In this document: positions 1-6,376 of the stretch, piece by piece
Position numbering within the stretch: the stretch's first letter is position 1
How the letters are laid out: each line of letters starts with the position of its first letter
Made by a program: the position numbers and the translations under genes
NCBI GenBank assembly: GCA_003170935.1
Contig: PMYA01000080.1
Location: 30,410-39,540 of the forward strand
Length of the DNA stretch: 9,131 nt
Source of the DNA: Methanobacteriota archaeon
GTDB lineage: Archaea; Halobacteriota; Bog-38; Methanoflorentales; Methanoflorentaceae
Reading direction: 5' to 3'
The notes under the pieces: model-generated
The model's database searches: none
Seen by the model: only the letters and a program-made list of their open reading frames with translations
What the model was told of the DNA's origin: nothing

Positions 1-128
1 TCCACATCAGTTATGACCTGATCAGTCTCATATAACATCCCAGCAAATTCCTTAGGGTGTGAAGAGGCACTCACTTCAAGTATAAACTTCAATGCGTCAC
101 GAGCGATGCCTTTGATCTTTTTTTTCAT
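1..128 (-). CDS. JAMM/Mov34 (MPN/PAD-1) family protein, N-terminal part only
   Basis: Reading leftward from an ATG at 126-128, the frame stays open to the window edge and gives about 42 residues. The start reads MKKKIKGIARDALKFILE, followed by a stretch containing SSHPKEFAGML and then DQVITDV. This resembles the N-terminus of euryarchaeal Mov34/MPN/PAD-1 proteins, where a first helix is followed by a conserved HP-x-E-F-x-G-x-L segment. Family members are zinc metalloproteases related to proteasome lid subunit Rpn11 and can remove ubiquitin-like SAMP tags in archaea. The metal-binding H-x-H...D motif would lie beyond the window, so catalytic competence cannot be judged. An AGGTG ribosome-binding site lies 6-7 nt before the ATG, which supports this start. 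The family call rests on a short fragment and on memory of homologues. Confidence 0.72.
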   Translation of the reverse strand, partial: MKKKIKGIARDALKFILEVSASSHPKEFAGMLYETDQVITDV

Positions 129-435
129 AAGTGCACCTAGTTGTATTCTCTCGCCACATCTTTTTACTCTGTTTAAACACGAAGGATAAAAGTTGCTATG
201 TCGGTTCGACTGTTTCTCATCGGTGCCTCAGAACTCATAGGGATCGTCATGGCGTCTTTAGCGCTCAGGATTTAAAATACATCATCGGCGCAAGTGCAAT
301 TGAACTTCTTAGTAATATAGGTATACCTCGTTGACCCAGCGACATCGATACCCATAAAAGGGGCTCCGTGAGCAATTAGCTTCATACTTCGCAAAAATAA
401 TCGTACGGGACGCGCCCAGAACCTAGATCACACGT
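129..435. other. Spacer between Mov34-like gene and tRNA-Leu, no convincing gene
   Basis: About 300 bases separate the Mov34-like gene from the tRNA terminator. The longest plus-strand frame (131-334) has no ribosome-binding site, is rich in Cys, His and Arg, and resembles no family I know. On the minus strand a 37-codon frame from ATG at 383-385 to TAA at 272-274 begins MKLIAHGAPFMGIDVAG. It also lacks a ribosome-binding site and is not recognised. Apart from the putative promoter of the Mov34-like gene, I see no hairpin array, repeat or RNA motif. Confidence 0.5.
185..192 (-). promoter_or_regulatory. Candidate TATA box for the Mov34-like gene
   Basis: On the minus strand the bases read CTTTTATC. 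This would start transcription near 163 and leave a leader of about 35 nt with an AGGTG ribosome-binding site. The palindrome GTTTAAAC at 171-178 is an alternative TATA-like element that would give a leader of about 22 nt. Position is the only support for either. Confidence 0.3.
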
Positions 436-441
436 AAAAAA
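436..441 (-). terminator. T-run terminator after tRNA-Leu
   Basis: On the minus strand a run of six T residues lies about 22 nt past the tRNA 3' end. Archaeal RNA polymerase commonly stops at such oligo-T tracts without needing a hairpin. No strong stem precedes it. Confidence 0.4.
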
Positions 442-462
442 GAACTACGACAAACGTTACGA

Positions 463-545
463 TGCGGAGGGAGGGATTCGAACCCGCGAACTCCTGTGAG
501 AGTGGATCTTGAGCCCACCGCCGTTGACCACTTGGCTACCTCCGC
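463..545 (-). tRNA. tRNA-Leu (anticodon CAA, reads UUG)
   Basis: The minus strand folds as a class II tRNA with a long variable arm. The acceptor stem GCGGAGG (545-539) pairs perfectly with CCTCCGC (470-464). The D arm is GCC/GGC around AAGTGGTCAAC. The anticodon stem GTGGG/TCCAC encloses the loop CTCAAGA, giving anticodon CAA at 511-509. The variable arm is TCTC-ACA-GGAG, and the T loop is TTCGAAT. The discriminator is A (463), and no CCA is encoded, as is usual in archaea. The long variable arm could suggest Ser, but the anticodon specifies Leu. There is no intron. One base pair of the T stem (GCGGG against CCCTC) is a C-U mismatch, which is slightly unusual. The gene stands alone and diverges from the topoisomerase operon. 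Confidence 0.95.
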
Positions 546-571
546 TTTCGTTTGATTTAGTACAGCAATCA

Positions 572-579
572 CGTATTTC
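572..579 (-). promoter_or_regulatory. Weak TATA-like box for tRNA-Leu
   Basis: On the minus strand GAAATACG sits about 26 nt before an expected start near 550, five nt ahead of the mature tRNA 5' end. Spacing is right for an archaeal box A, but the sequence is a weak match. Confidence 0.3.
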
Positions 580-698
580 TAGTTAACTAATGCGCAGCGA
601 GAAGCGTGTTTTCCCCCGAATTGATCGTACACGTCAGCTTAGTACGTAATACCACAAACGATAACAGCTTGTCTTTAAAAAACTCAAGACGAATGAAG

Positions 699-706
699 TT
701 TATATA
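699..706 (+). promoter_or_regulatory. TATA box of the RAM-top6B-top6A operon
   Basis: TTTATATA is a near-consensus archaeal TATA box, preceded by the purine-rich GAATGAAG that suits a BRE. Transcription would begin about 25 nt downstream, near 728, giving a leader of about 90 nt before the first start codon. The leader holds a possible 6-bp stem, AGTTGG (730-735) with CCAACT (765-770). This is the strongest promoter-like sequence in the 546-818 spacer. Confidence 0.65.
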
Positions 707-780
707 CGTCGTTCAACGAACCGTAACTAAGTTGGCTAGCAACCTACCTTTTTCGAGAATGTAACCAACTATCGCAATTT

Positions 781-788
781 CTAAATAC
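781..788 (+). promoter_or_regulatory. Possible second, proximal TATA-like box
   Basis: CTAAATAC would place a transcript start near 810, immediately at the AAAGGTGA ribosome-binding site of the RAM gene. It is weaker than the box at 699-706. If used, the operon would have two start sites, one giving a very short leader. Confidence 0.25.
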
Positions 789-818
789 GCTTCTTGTGTT
801 TAGGTAAAAGGTGATACT

Positions 819-1049
819 ATGGTAGTCGGAGTTACGATGGTCAACGTCGTTCCTGGTGAAGAACGATACGTTTATAGAACGCTATTGGAATTAAGCGGTA
901 TTAGGGAAGTTTACCACGTATTTGGAGAGTATGACTTTGTAGTCATTATTGAAGTCGAGGGGCTTGCTGCTTTGAACAATTCAGTTGATAACATTCGAGA
1001 TATCAAAGGAGTGACTACGACACACACTATAGTTGGCGCGGAACTGTGA
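819..1049 (+). CDS. Stand-alone RAM-domain protein (Lrp/AsnC effector-binding domain)
   Basis: This 76-residue protein consists only of an Lrp/AsnC-type ligand-binding (RAM) domain. It shows the beta-alpha-beta-beta-alpha-beta pattern: a first strand [10 protein letters not shown], helix [13 protein letters not shown], the hallmark stretch [19 protein letters not shown] (VxGxYD-like turn before a central strand), a second helix, and a final strand THTIVGAEL. The N-terminal winged-helix DNA-binding domain of full-length Lrp is absent, so it probably does not bind DNA itself. Stand-alone RAM proteins form ring-like oligomers and bind amino acids or other small ligands. A GGTGAT ribosome-binding site lies 4 nt ahead of the ATG. 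It is the first gene of the operon, 15 bp ahead of top6B. Its ligand is unknown. A role in modulating Topo VI or a partner regulator is inference from position only. Confidence 0.88.
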   Translation: MVVGVTMVNVVPGEERYVYRTLLELSGIREVYHVFGEYDFVVIIEVEGLAALNNSVDNIRDIKGVTTTHTIVGAEL

Positions 1050-1064
1050 TCGGGAGAACGCTAA

Positions 1065-2930
1065 ATGGCTGAAAACATCGCGGAGAAGCTTGCACAGAAA
1101 CAGCGGGAGATTAGCATAGCCGAGTTCTTTGAGAAAAACCGTCACATCCTCGGTTTCGACTCTTCGACTCGAAGCCTTATAACGAGTGTAAAAGAAGGAG
1201 TTGATAACGCACTAGATGCTTGCGAAGAGAGCGGTGTGCTGCCCGATATTCTTATTGAAATTAAAAAGGTGGATAAAGACACCTATCGCGTCATAATCGA
1301 AGATAACGGCCCCGGCATCGTAAAAGAGCAAATACCGCGAGTCTTCGGAAAGCTCCTGTACGGCTCTCGATTTCATGCCCTAAAACAAAGTAGGGGGCAG
1401 CAAGGCATAGGAATCTCCGCAGTCGTGTTATATGCACAACTGACATCAGGGCGCCCTACCTCGGTATACTCAAAAACAGGAAAGAATGAAGACGCTCACT
1501 ATTACGAGCTCGTTATCAATACGAAGACCAACGAACCTGAAATACTAATGGAGAAAATTGTACCGTGGGATCGACCTCACGGGACTAGAATTGAAGTCGA
1601 GGTGGAAGGCACATACGTCCGCGCGCGTAAGCAATCGATCTACGGTTACACGAAGTCAACTGCCATAGTTAATCCGCACGCGAGATTGACGTTGGTTGAG
1701 CCAAACGGAGACACAGAAGTGTTTGAGCGTGTCACGGAGATCTTGCCAATCGAGCCATGTGAGATTCTGCCGCACCCTGAGGGCATTGAACTAGGCACTT
1801 TGATAAAGATGTTGCGGTATACGGACAGAAGAAGAGTAACATCATTTTTAACTAACGAATTCGCGCGGATTGGACACAAAACCGCTAAAGAAATTTGCGC
1901 AAAAGCCGGTATCGACCCCGACGTAAACCCCGGTGACCTTTCACGCGATCAAGCAAAACGCTTGCTTGAGGCATTCAAAACCGTTAAAATTAGTGCACCT
2001 TCAACTGAATGCCTTTCCCCGATAACGGAAGAGCTGATAAGAAAAGGGCTAGAAAAAGAATACGACGTTGACTTTATCGCGACGACCACGCGTGACGCCT
2101 CGGTGCACACAGGAAACCCATTCATCGTCGAAGCGGGCATTGCCTACGGGGGCAGCTTGCCGAAGGAAGAGAGGGTAGATATCCTGCGATACGCAAACAG
2201 AGTTCCTTTGTTATATCAACAAGGGGGGTGCGCCAGCACTCACGCTGTAGAGAAGATTAACTGGAGGAACTATGAACTTATACAACCGGGCGGTAGCGGT
2301 ATCCCGCAAGGCCCAATCGTTGTGCTTACACACGTTGCTTCAACCAATGTTCCTTTCACATCAGAGTCGAAAGAAGCGATCGCAGATATACCGGAGATAA
2401 TAGACGAGATAGAACTTGCAGTCCGAGACGTCGCGCGTGGCCTCAAAAACTACTTAGCGAAACAAAAGCTCCTTGCAAAGAGAAAAGAAAAAGAGGAAAT
2501 AATAGAGCGAGTTCTTCCTAAACTTGCCGAGAAGGTATCTGAAATAAAAGGAGCCCCACAACCTAACATTCAACCTATCGTAGCTAAAATAATGGGGAAC
2601 GTGCTCGTTCAAAAGACAACAAAGCAAAACGATTCTGCGTGCACAGTGACAATCCGCATTAGTAACTTTTCAGAGAGTCTAAAAGATTTCAAACTTCATG
2701 AAGTCTCCGCTGTTGAGATAGAAGACTCGACTCCTAAGCCAAAAGTGTCGAGTTTTAACGGCCAATTCGACTACATGTGGAAAGTATCAATCAAGCCTAA
2801 TTCAGAAAAGAAGGTTAAATACACGGTTAAGTCAGAAGAATCTGCAAATTCTAATCTCTTGGTTGAAGGGATACTTGCGGAGATGGTCACAGGGGCGGAT
2901 GCGCTGCCCAAGAAGCGAGCTAGTGAGTGA
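1065..2930 (+). CDS. top6B: DNA topoisomerase VI subunit B (ATPase)
   Basis: Topo VI is the archaeal type IIB topoisomerase, an A2B2 enzyme that relaxes and decatenates DNA by ATP-driven double-strand passage. Subunit B is the GHKL ATPase gate. In order: a Bergerat ATP-binding fold with N-box EGVDNALDA (44-52), EDNGPG (79-84) and the ATP-lid motif RGQQGIGIS (110-118); a GTRIEVEV strand (173-180); an H2TH-like helical segment around 240-310; and the transducer domain. In the transducer, [12 protein letters not shown] (432-443) holds the likely switch lysine K436 that contacts the ATP gamma-phosphate. A long charged helix follows (about 445-495). The last 100 residues form a beta-rich extension like the C-terminal Ig-fold domain of Methanosarcina Top6B, which explains the 621-residue length. 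The ATG is preceded by GGGAG at good spacing. The gene ends 8 bp before the top6A start codon. All key residues appear intact. Confidence 0.98.
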   Translation: MAENIAEKLAQKQREISIAEFFEKNRHILGFDSSTRSLITSVKEGVDNALDACEESGVLPDILIEIKKVDKDTYRVIIEDNGPGIVKEQIPRVFGKLLYGSRFHALKQSRGQQGIGISAVVLYAQLTSGRPTSVYSKTGKNEDAHYYELVINTKTNEPEILMEKIVPWDRPHGTRIEVEVEGTYVRARKQSIYGYTKSTAIVNPHARLTLVEPNGDTEVFERVTEILPIEPCEILPHPEGIELGTLIKMLRYTDRRRVTSFLTNEFARIGHKTAKEICAKAGIDPDVNPGDLSRDQAKRLLEAFKTVKISAPSTECLSPITEELIRKGLEKEYDVDFIATTTRDASVHTGNPFIVEAGIAYGGSLPKEERVDILRYANRVPLLYQQGGCASTHAVEKINWRNYELIQPGGSGIPQGPIVVLTHVASTNVPFTSESKEAIADIPEIIDEIELAVRDVARGLKNYLAKQKLLAKRKEKEEIIERVLPKLAEKVSEIKGAPQPNIQPIVAKIMGNVLVQKTTKQNDSACTVTIRISNFSESLKDFKLHEVSAVEIEDSTPKPKVSSFNGQFDYMWKVSIKPNSEKKVKYTVKSEESANSNLLVEGILAEMVTGADALPKKRASE

Positions 2931-2938
2931 GGTTAAGC

Positions 2939-4063
2939 ATGAACGCAAAAGAAGACCTATTGAAAATAAAGAAAGAAAAAGACAGCTTGACCAAACAAAG
3001 GCTTTTGAAAATCATCGAAACCATGTACGATCAGTTTACGAGAGAACAAATTCCTCAACTGCTGATCCCTACAAGAACGAAATCGAATATTGAGTTCAAT
3101 GAAGAATCAGAGGTCTGGGTCTATGGTGACCGGGAAAGTGCAAGAAGCTGCAAGACAGTAAGAGGAGCTTACAGCCTCCTCAAGTCGAGCTACACAATCG
3201 AATTCCTAAAAAAACAGCTCGATGAGAACCGCTCGTCAACGCTCAGAGAGCTCTACTATATCTCAGAAGGTTGGAAACTTGGGAAGTTTAGAGAGCAGCC
3301 TGAATCTGACAGAATGATCGAAGATCTAGAGATCATAACTGAACTGCAGCGCGAAAACTTTCATGTGCGTCCTGAAGAGAACGGCGCTACCATATTTGGT
3401 CCGATTCGAATCAAAGAAAACGTTGAAAGACGTGGGCAAGTGTCCGAACGTGTCATTCACTGCGTCGATGATGTCGGTGAAGGCGGTTACCAGATCCCAT
3501 ATAACGTCGATAATCTAGATTTTATCGAGCACGACGCTAAGTTTATTATCGCCATCGAAACCGGTGGAATGCGGGACCGGCTGATCGAAAATGGCTTCGA
3601 TACCGATTATGACTCAATTATTGTACACCTGAAAGGCCAGCCCGCAAGAAGCACACGGAGGCTTTTAAAAAGAATGAACGAGCGGCTAAAGCTTCCCGTC
3701 GTCGTTTTTACGGATGGGGATCCCTGGTCTTACAGGATATTCGCCTCCGTCGCTTACGGCTCAATAAAGAGCGCACATATGTCAGAATACATGGCAACCC
3801 CGGCAGCTCAATTCATTGGCGTGCGCCCGAGCGATATCGTCAATTACGACCTGCCCACCGATAAGCTCTCTGATCAGGACGTGCGGGCCCTACAGTCAGA
3901 ACTTACCGACCCACGTTTTGCAACTGATTTCTGGAAAGAGGAGATCAATCTCCAACTGGAATTGAAGAAAAAGTCTGAACAACAGGCGTTCGCGAGTCGA
4001 GGCTTAGATTACGTAACTGACGTTTACCTTCCCGAAAGACTCACTGATCTCAGGGTAGTTTGA
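2939..4063 (+). CDS. top6A: DNA topoisomerase VI subunit A (Spo11-like)
   Basis: Subunit A binds and cleaves DNA and is the homologue of meiotic Spo11. Numbered from the ATG at 2939 (374 residues), the winged-helix CAP domain carries [12 protein letters not shown] (101-112), in which the second tyrosine (Y107) is the expected nucleophile. The Toprim domain shows [12 protein letters not shown] with E207, and [12 protein letters not shown] with D259 and D261, the magnesium ligands. The C-terminus matches the family (PSDI, then TDVYLPERL). A GTG at 2927, overlapping the top6B stop, would add four residues, but the ATG at 2939 has GAGGT at proper spacing and gives a normal length, so I chose it. 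Translational coupling with top6B is likely because only 8 bp separate stop and start. No missing residues are seen. Confidence 0.98.
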   Translation: MNAKEDLLKIKKEKDSLTKQRLLKIIETMYDQFTREQIPQLLIPTRTKSNIEFNEESEVWVYGDRESARSCKTVRGAYSLLKSSYTIEFLKKQLDENRSSTLRELYYISEGWKLGKFREQPESDRMIEDLEIITELQRENFHVRPEENGATIFGPIRIKENVERRGQVSERVIHCVDDVGEGGYQIPYNVDNLDFIEHDAKFIIAIETGGMRDRLIENGFDTDYDSIIVHLKGQPARSTRRLLKRMNERLKLPVVVFTDGDPWSYRIFASVAYGSIKSAHMSEYMATPAAQFIGVRPSDIVNYDLPTDKLSDQDVRALQSELTDPRFATDFWKEEINLQLELKKKSEQQAFASRGLDYVTDVYLPERLTDLRVV

Positions 4064-4110
4064 TACGCTAGCAACGATTTACACAACTAATTTTGGCGGG
4101 CGCTGGGACG

Positions 4111-4124
4111 ATCATTTTTATGAT
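4111..4124. terminator. Small hairpin with T/A tract between convergent genes
   Basis: ATCAT-TTTT-ATGAT is a perfect 5-bp inverted repeat that overlaps the pyrC stop codon, in the short gap between convergent top6A and pyrC. Its oligo-T character on the plus strand could help end top6A transcription. The stem is too AT-rich and short to be certain. Confidence 0.3.
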
Positions 4125-5353
4125 AGTAGCGGGCTATTGAATTGACGCAAACCAGCCCCACATACCTGACTGCCCCACCCTTTCTTTACCTTGATAGAAC
4201 CCTCACTGCATACGACTTCGCCACGCACCATAGTAAATGACGGAAAGACAGCGACGCAGCCTTCAAAAGGCGTCCACCCACACTTGCTATACAGCACATT
4301 CGGGGTTATTATTTTCCTATCGTTAGGATCAACAAGTATGAGATCTGCGTCATATCCTTCACGTATCGCTCCTTTGTTCTTTAAATTGAATCTAGCCGCG
4401 GGAGTTGCGCTTACCAGATTCACGAGCCGTTCAAGACTTATCTGATCGAGCCTCGCCAATAGCAAGGGGAGCAAAGTTTGAACCCCCGGCACCCCCGGAG
4501 GAGGGAACGAAATGTTCTTATCGGCAATAGAGTGAGGCGCATGGTCACTAGCGATCATGTCGATATAACGGAGACTTGACCAGAGGGTATTGACGTCTTG
4601 CCGGCTCCTAAGTGGAGGATTCATTATGCCAAATGGACCAAGTCTTGCTTGGTCGAGGTTAGATAGGAAAAGGTGATGCGGAGTTACCTCACAGCTGACA
4701 TCCTGATCGGAACCTCTCACAAAGTCAAGCCCAGACGCTTCACTTAGGTGGCTTACATGTACTTTGGCCCTGATTTCTTTGTTACACGCTAAGACTGTCT
4801 TGATCCCGGCCAGTTCGCTTGAGATTTCACCGACACGTCTTTCAGCGTGAACGCATAACACGGCATTGAGGCGCTTGATAGTTTGAAGCGCATGATGCAA
4901 TTCCTCGCGCGATTTTTCTTGAACGAATACCTCACCAAAAGCCGTAACCCCGAGTCGCCACAAGTCATCGAGCTGGTCAAGTTTTTCGATACCAGCGTTG
5001 ATGCCATAATCCACAACAGATTTTCGTGCCGCGCGCTGCTTACGAAAATAGGCTCGCTCATCACATACCGGGGGCTTTGAGTTCGGTTGATCTATGACGG
5101 TAGTCACCCCCCCAGCAGCAGCTGCACACGAGCCAGAATACCAATCCTCCTTATATGCTTCATCCAAATCACGAAAATGAACGTGAGCGTCAATTGCGCC
5201 AGGCAGTAACAATCGGCCGCGTGCATCTATTTCTTGCCCTCCTGCACGGACGCTTCCAATCTTAGCAATTATGCCTCTTTCGATCAAGACGTCGCTGATA
5301 ACAACTTGATTCCTGCAAAAGACTCTTGCATTTCGAATGACTGTTTGAATCAT
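4118..5353 (-). CDS. pyrC: Dihydroorotase
   Basis: Catalyses the reversible closure of N-carbamoyl-aspartate to dihydroorotate in pyrimidine synthesis in the cytosol. The amidohydrolase barrel shows, numbered from the ATG at 5351-5353 (411 residues), DAHVHFRD (55-62) with metal ligands H57 and H59 and substrate-binding R61, then a VIDQPN segment, VHAE (168-171), HVSHLS (199-204), TPHH (224-227), MNPPLR (244-249) and catalytic D270 in SDHAPH. The ending has the usual ADLILVDP and GWTPFEG segments. Only about 27 residues separate HAE from HVSHLS; I expect roughly 45-55 in Methanosarcina enzymes, so a loop seems missing. A TTG at 5366-5368 inside the AMMECR1 gene would add five residues. The ATG fits the family N-terminus (IRNARVF) and starts 7 bp after the AMMECR1 stop. 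Probably co-transcribed with AMMECR1. Confidence 0.94.
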   Translation of the reverse strand: MIQTVIRNARVFCRNQVVISDVLIERGIIAKIGSVRAGGQEIDARGRLLLPGAIDAHVHFRDLDEAYKEDWYSGSCAAAAGGVTTVIDQPNSKPPVCDERAYFRKQRAARKSVVDYGINAGIEKLDQLDDLWRLGVTAFGEVFVQEKSREELHHALQTIKRLNAVLCVHAERRVGEISSELAGIKTVLACNKEIRAKVHVSHLSEASGLDFVRGSDQDVSCEVTPHHLFLSNLDQARLGPFGIMNPPLRSRQDVNTLWSSLRYIDMIASDHAPHSIADKNISFPPPGVPGVQTLLPLLLARLDQISLERLVNLVSATPAARFNLKNKGAIREGYDADLILVDPNDRKIITPNVLYSKCGWTPFEGCVAVFPSFTMVRGEVVCSEGSIKVKKGWGSQVCGAGLRQFNSPLLS

Positions 5354-5360
5354 ACGTGGG

Positions 5361-5927
5361 TCACTCAAGAAAACGCTCTACTACCTCGCCACCAGGGCGA
5401 AGCTCCGAAAACACCTGACCTTCAAAAACAAATATTTCTGCGTTGCGTTCGCTCGGGTTTAAACCTGCCTTCATATACGTTTGGTCCAAAAACTCCTGTT
5501 GCGTCCATTTACAGTCAGTTGCAACTTGCGGCAGAAGCAATCCTTGTTGCTGTCCTTTTTTTACAATGATGCCGTGCTTACCGACCACAATATCAGTAGG
5601 ACCGTCAATTCTTTTGGGCTTAGTAAGAAGCGTGATCTCTACCCTAATACGCGTTAGCTCCTCTGCTCTGACCGGAGGAAATCGATAGTCGTACAAGGCA
5701 GCGCTGATTGCCGAGTCGATCAGGGCGTCTTTGATGGTTTTGCTTGCGTATGGATACCCGACACAGCCCCGTAAGACTTCTGAATGCAAAGTAACAAAAA
5801 CGCCGCCAAGTTCATCAAAAATAGCGGGAAGGTCTTGGGGTGCCTTTATGCGATCTCCGGAATTCACCGCGATCTCTATTGCTTCGCGTGCGAGACGCAC
5901 GCCGATACGCGCTTCGTCCAGATGCAT
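5361..5927 (-). CDS. AMMECR1 domain protein
   Basis: A member of the AMMECR1 family, found in nearly all archaea and in eukaryotes. Its biochemical role is unsettled; it is often discussed with MEMO and radical-SAM partners. The hallmark LRGCVG lies at residues 52-57 (counting from M at 5927), followed by YPYASKTIKDALIDSAISAALYD and DYRFPPV. A second conserved block runs through IVVGKHGIIVKKG and GLLLPQVA, ending with a WTQQEFLDQTYMKAGL helix. Length (188 residues) is normal. An ATG at 5936 would add three residues. I prefer the ATG at 5925-5927 because it lies about 25 nt from the TATA box at 5949-5956, so the message would be leaderless. The sequence MHLDEARIGVRLAREAI also fits the family start, and neither ATG has a ribosome-binding site. 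First gene of an operon with pyrC. Confidence 0.93.
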   Translation of the reverse strand: MHLDEARIGVRLAREAIEIAVNSGDRIKAPQDLPAIFDELGGVFVTLHSEVLRGCVGYPYASKTIKDALIDSAISAALYDYRFPPVRAEELTRIRVEITLLTKPKRIDGPTDIVVGKHGIIVKKGQQQGLLLPQVATDCKWTQQEFLDQTYMKAGLNPSERNAEIFVFEGQVFSELRPGGEVVERFLE

Positions 5928-5948
5928 GCTTCGCATGTTAGTGAATAC

Positions 5949-5956
5949 TTATATTA
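5949..5956. promoter_or_regulatory. Shared, near-symmetric TATA box for AMMECR1-pyrC (-) and RNase P RNA (+)
   Basis: TTATATTA on the plus strand reads TAATATAA on the minus strand, so one element can serve as a TATA box in both directions. Twenty-five bases to the right is about 5978, just before the P1 helix of RNase P RNA. Twenty-five bases to the left is about 5927, the A of the preferred AMMECR1 start codon. No other TATA-like box with suitable spacing is seen for either transcript in the gap. Leftward the upstream flank reads CAAATG and rightward GAATAC, either of which could act as BRE. Confidence 0.6.
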
Positions 5957-5977
5957 CATTTGCCTTCAAGATACGCC

Positions 5978-6271
5978 ATGGAGAGGGGGTGAGTGGCTGC
6001 CGGTGGAACTCGCTGAGGAAAGTCCTCCCACCTTCTGGATGTGTGAGCGAGGAAACTCGCATGGCGAGAGTCATGGCTATGGCACAGAAACGATACGTCC
6101 CTGTAAATATGAGAATGAGGTGAAGAACCGACGAGAGCAGGGGTTACGATGGAACGGCGAATCCTCACAGGTGCAAGCTAAAAAGGGTGAATGAACAGTC
6201 CAGATGACACCCAGGTTAAGCGCTTAGATAAATGCCACTTGAAACAGAAGGAGGCTTACAACCCCCACTCC
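5978..6271 (+). ncRNA. rnpB: RNase P RNA (archaeal type A)
   Basis: The catalytic RNA that removes 5' leaders from pre-tRNAs, working with archaeal Pop5, Rpp30, Rpp21, Rpp29 and L7Ae. Conserved regions are visible in order: CR-I GAGGAAAGTCC (6015-6025), ACAGAAA (6084-6090), CR-IV GTGCAAGCTAAAAAGGG (6171-6187), TTAGATAAATGCC near the 3' side, and CR-V ACAGAAGGAGGCTTACA (6244-6260). P1 pairs 5980-5990 with 6261-6271, with ten of eleven positions paired. P2 pairs 5992-5997 with 6234-6239. P4 pairs AAG (6020-6022) and CCTCC (6024-6028) with GGAGG-CTT (6250-6257), leaving U6023 as the universally conserved bulge. A perfect GCGAG-GAAA-CTCGC hairpin lies at 6047-6060. The length of about 292 nt is normal for type A. 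Ends are set from P1 and the upstream TATA box, so they may be off by a few bases. The frames that cross this gene are not coding. Confidence 0.95.
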
Positions 6272-6288
6272 AACCTTGCTTCAAATCA

Positions 6289-6309
6289 CTTTTTCGCTAC
6301 GCGAGAAAG
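6289..6309. repeat. 9-bp inverted repeat between rnpB and the RPA promoter
   Basis: CTTTTTCGC, a TAC spacer, then GCGAGAAAG forms a stem of nine pairs, including one G-T. It begins 17 bases after the P1 3' strand of RNase P RNA and ends one base before the TTTATAT box of the RPA gene. Its T5 tract (6290-6294) may end rnpB transcription. Its position directly against the BRE/TATA would also suit an operator. Sequence alone cannot separate these roles. Confidence 0.5.
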
Positions 6310-6310
6310 C

Positions 6311-6317
6311 TTTATAT
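6311..6317 (+). promoter_or_regulatory. TATA box of the RPA operon
   Basis: TTTATAT preceded by GAGAAAGC (a good BRE-like flank) predicts a start near 6338. This leaves a leader of roughly 40 nt that contains the GAGG ribosome-binding site of the first gene. Confidence 0.62.
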
Positions 6318-6376
6318 CACCCTCCCCCAAAATATCGCTGCCTTTCAAATGAAAAACTAAAGGCTTGAGGAAGAAA

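Noticed and set aside
131..334. 67-residue plus-strand frame in the left spacer
   Set aside because: No ribosome-binding site, unusual composition, no recognisable motif, and it overlaps the putative promoter region of the Mov34-like gene.
272..385. 37-residue minus-strand frame beginning MKLIAHGAPFMGIDVAG
   Set aside because: It looks mildly protein-like, but it is short, has no ribosome-binding site or promoter that I can see, and resembles no family I know.
1646..2140. Minus-strand frames of 77 and 63 residues inside top6B
   Set aside because: They are shadows of a highly conserved gene on the other strand, with no independent start signals.
2863..3093. 76-residue frame spanning the top6B-top6A junction
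   Set aside because: It lies in an alternate frame over two well-supported genes and is a Lys/Arg-rich frame shadow.
5784..6194. Long plus-strand frames of 130-136 residues crossing 5731-6194
   Set aside because: They run antisense to AMMECR1 and then through RNase P RNA, whose conserved regions and P1, P2 and P4 pairing explain the sequence.
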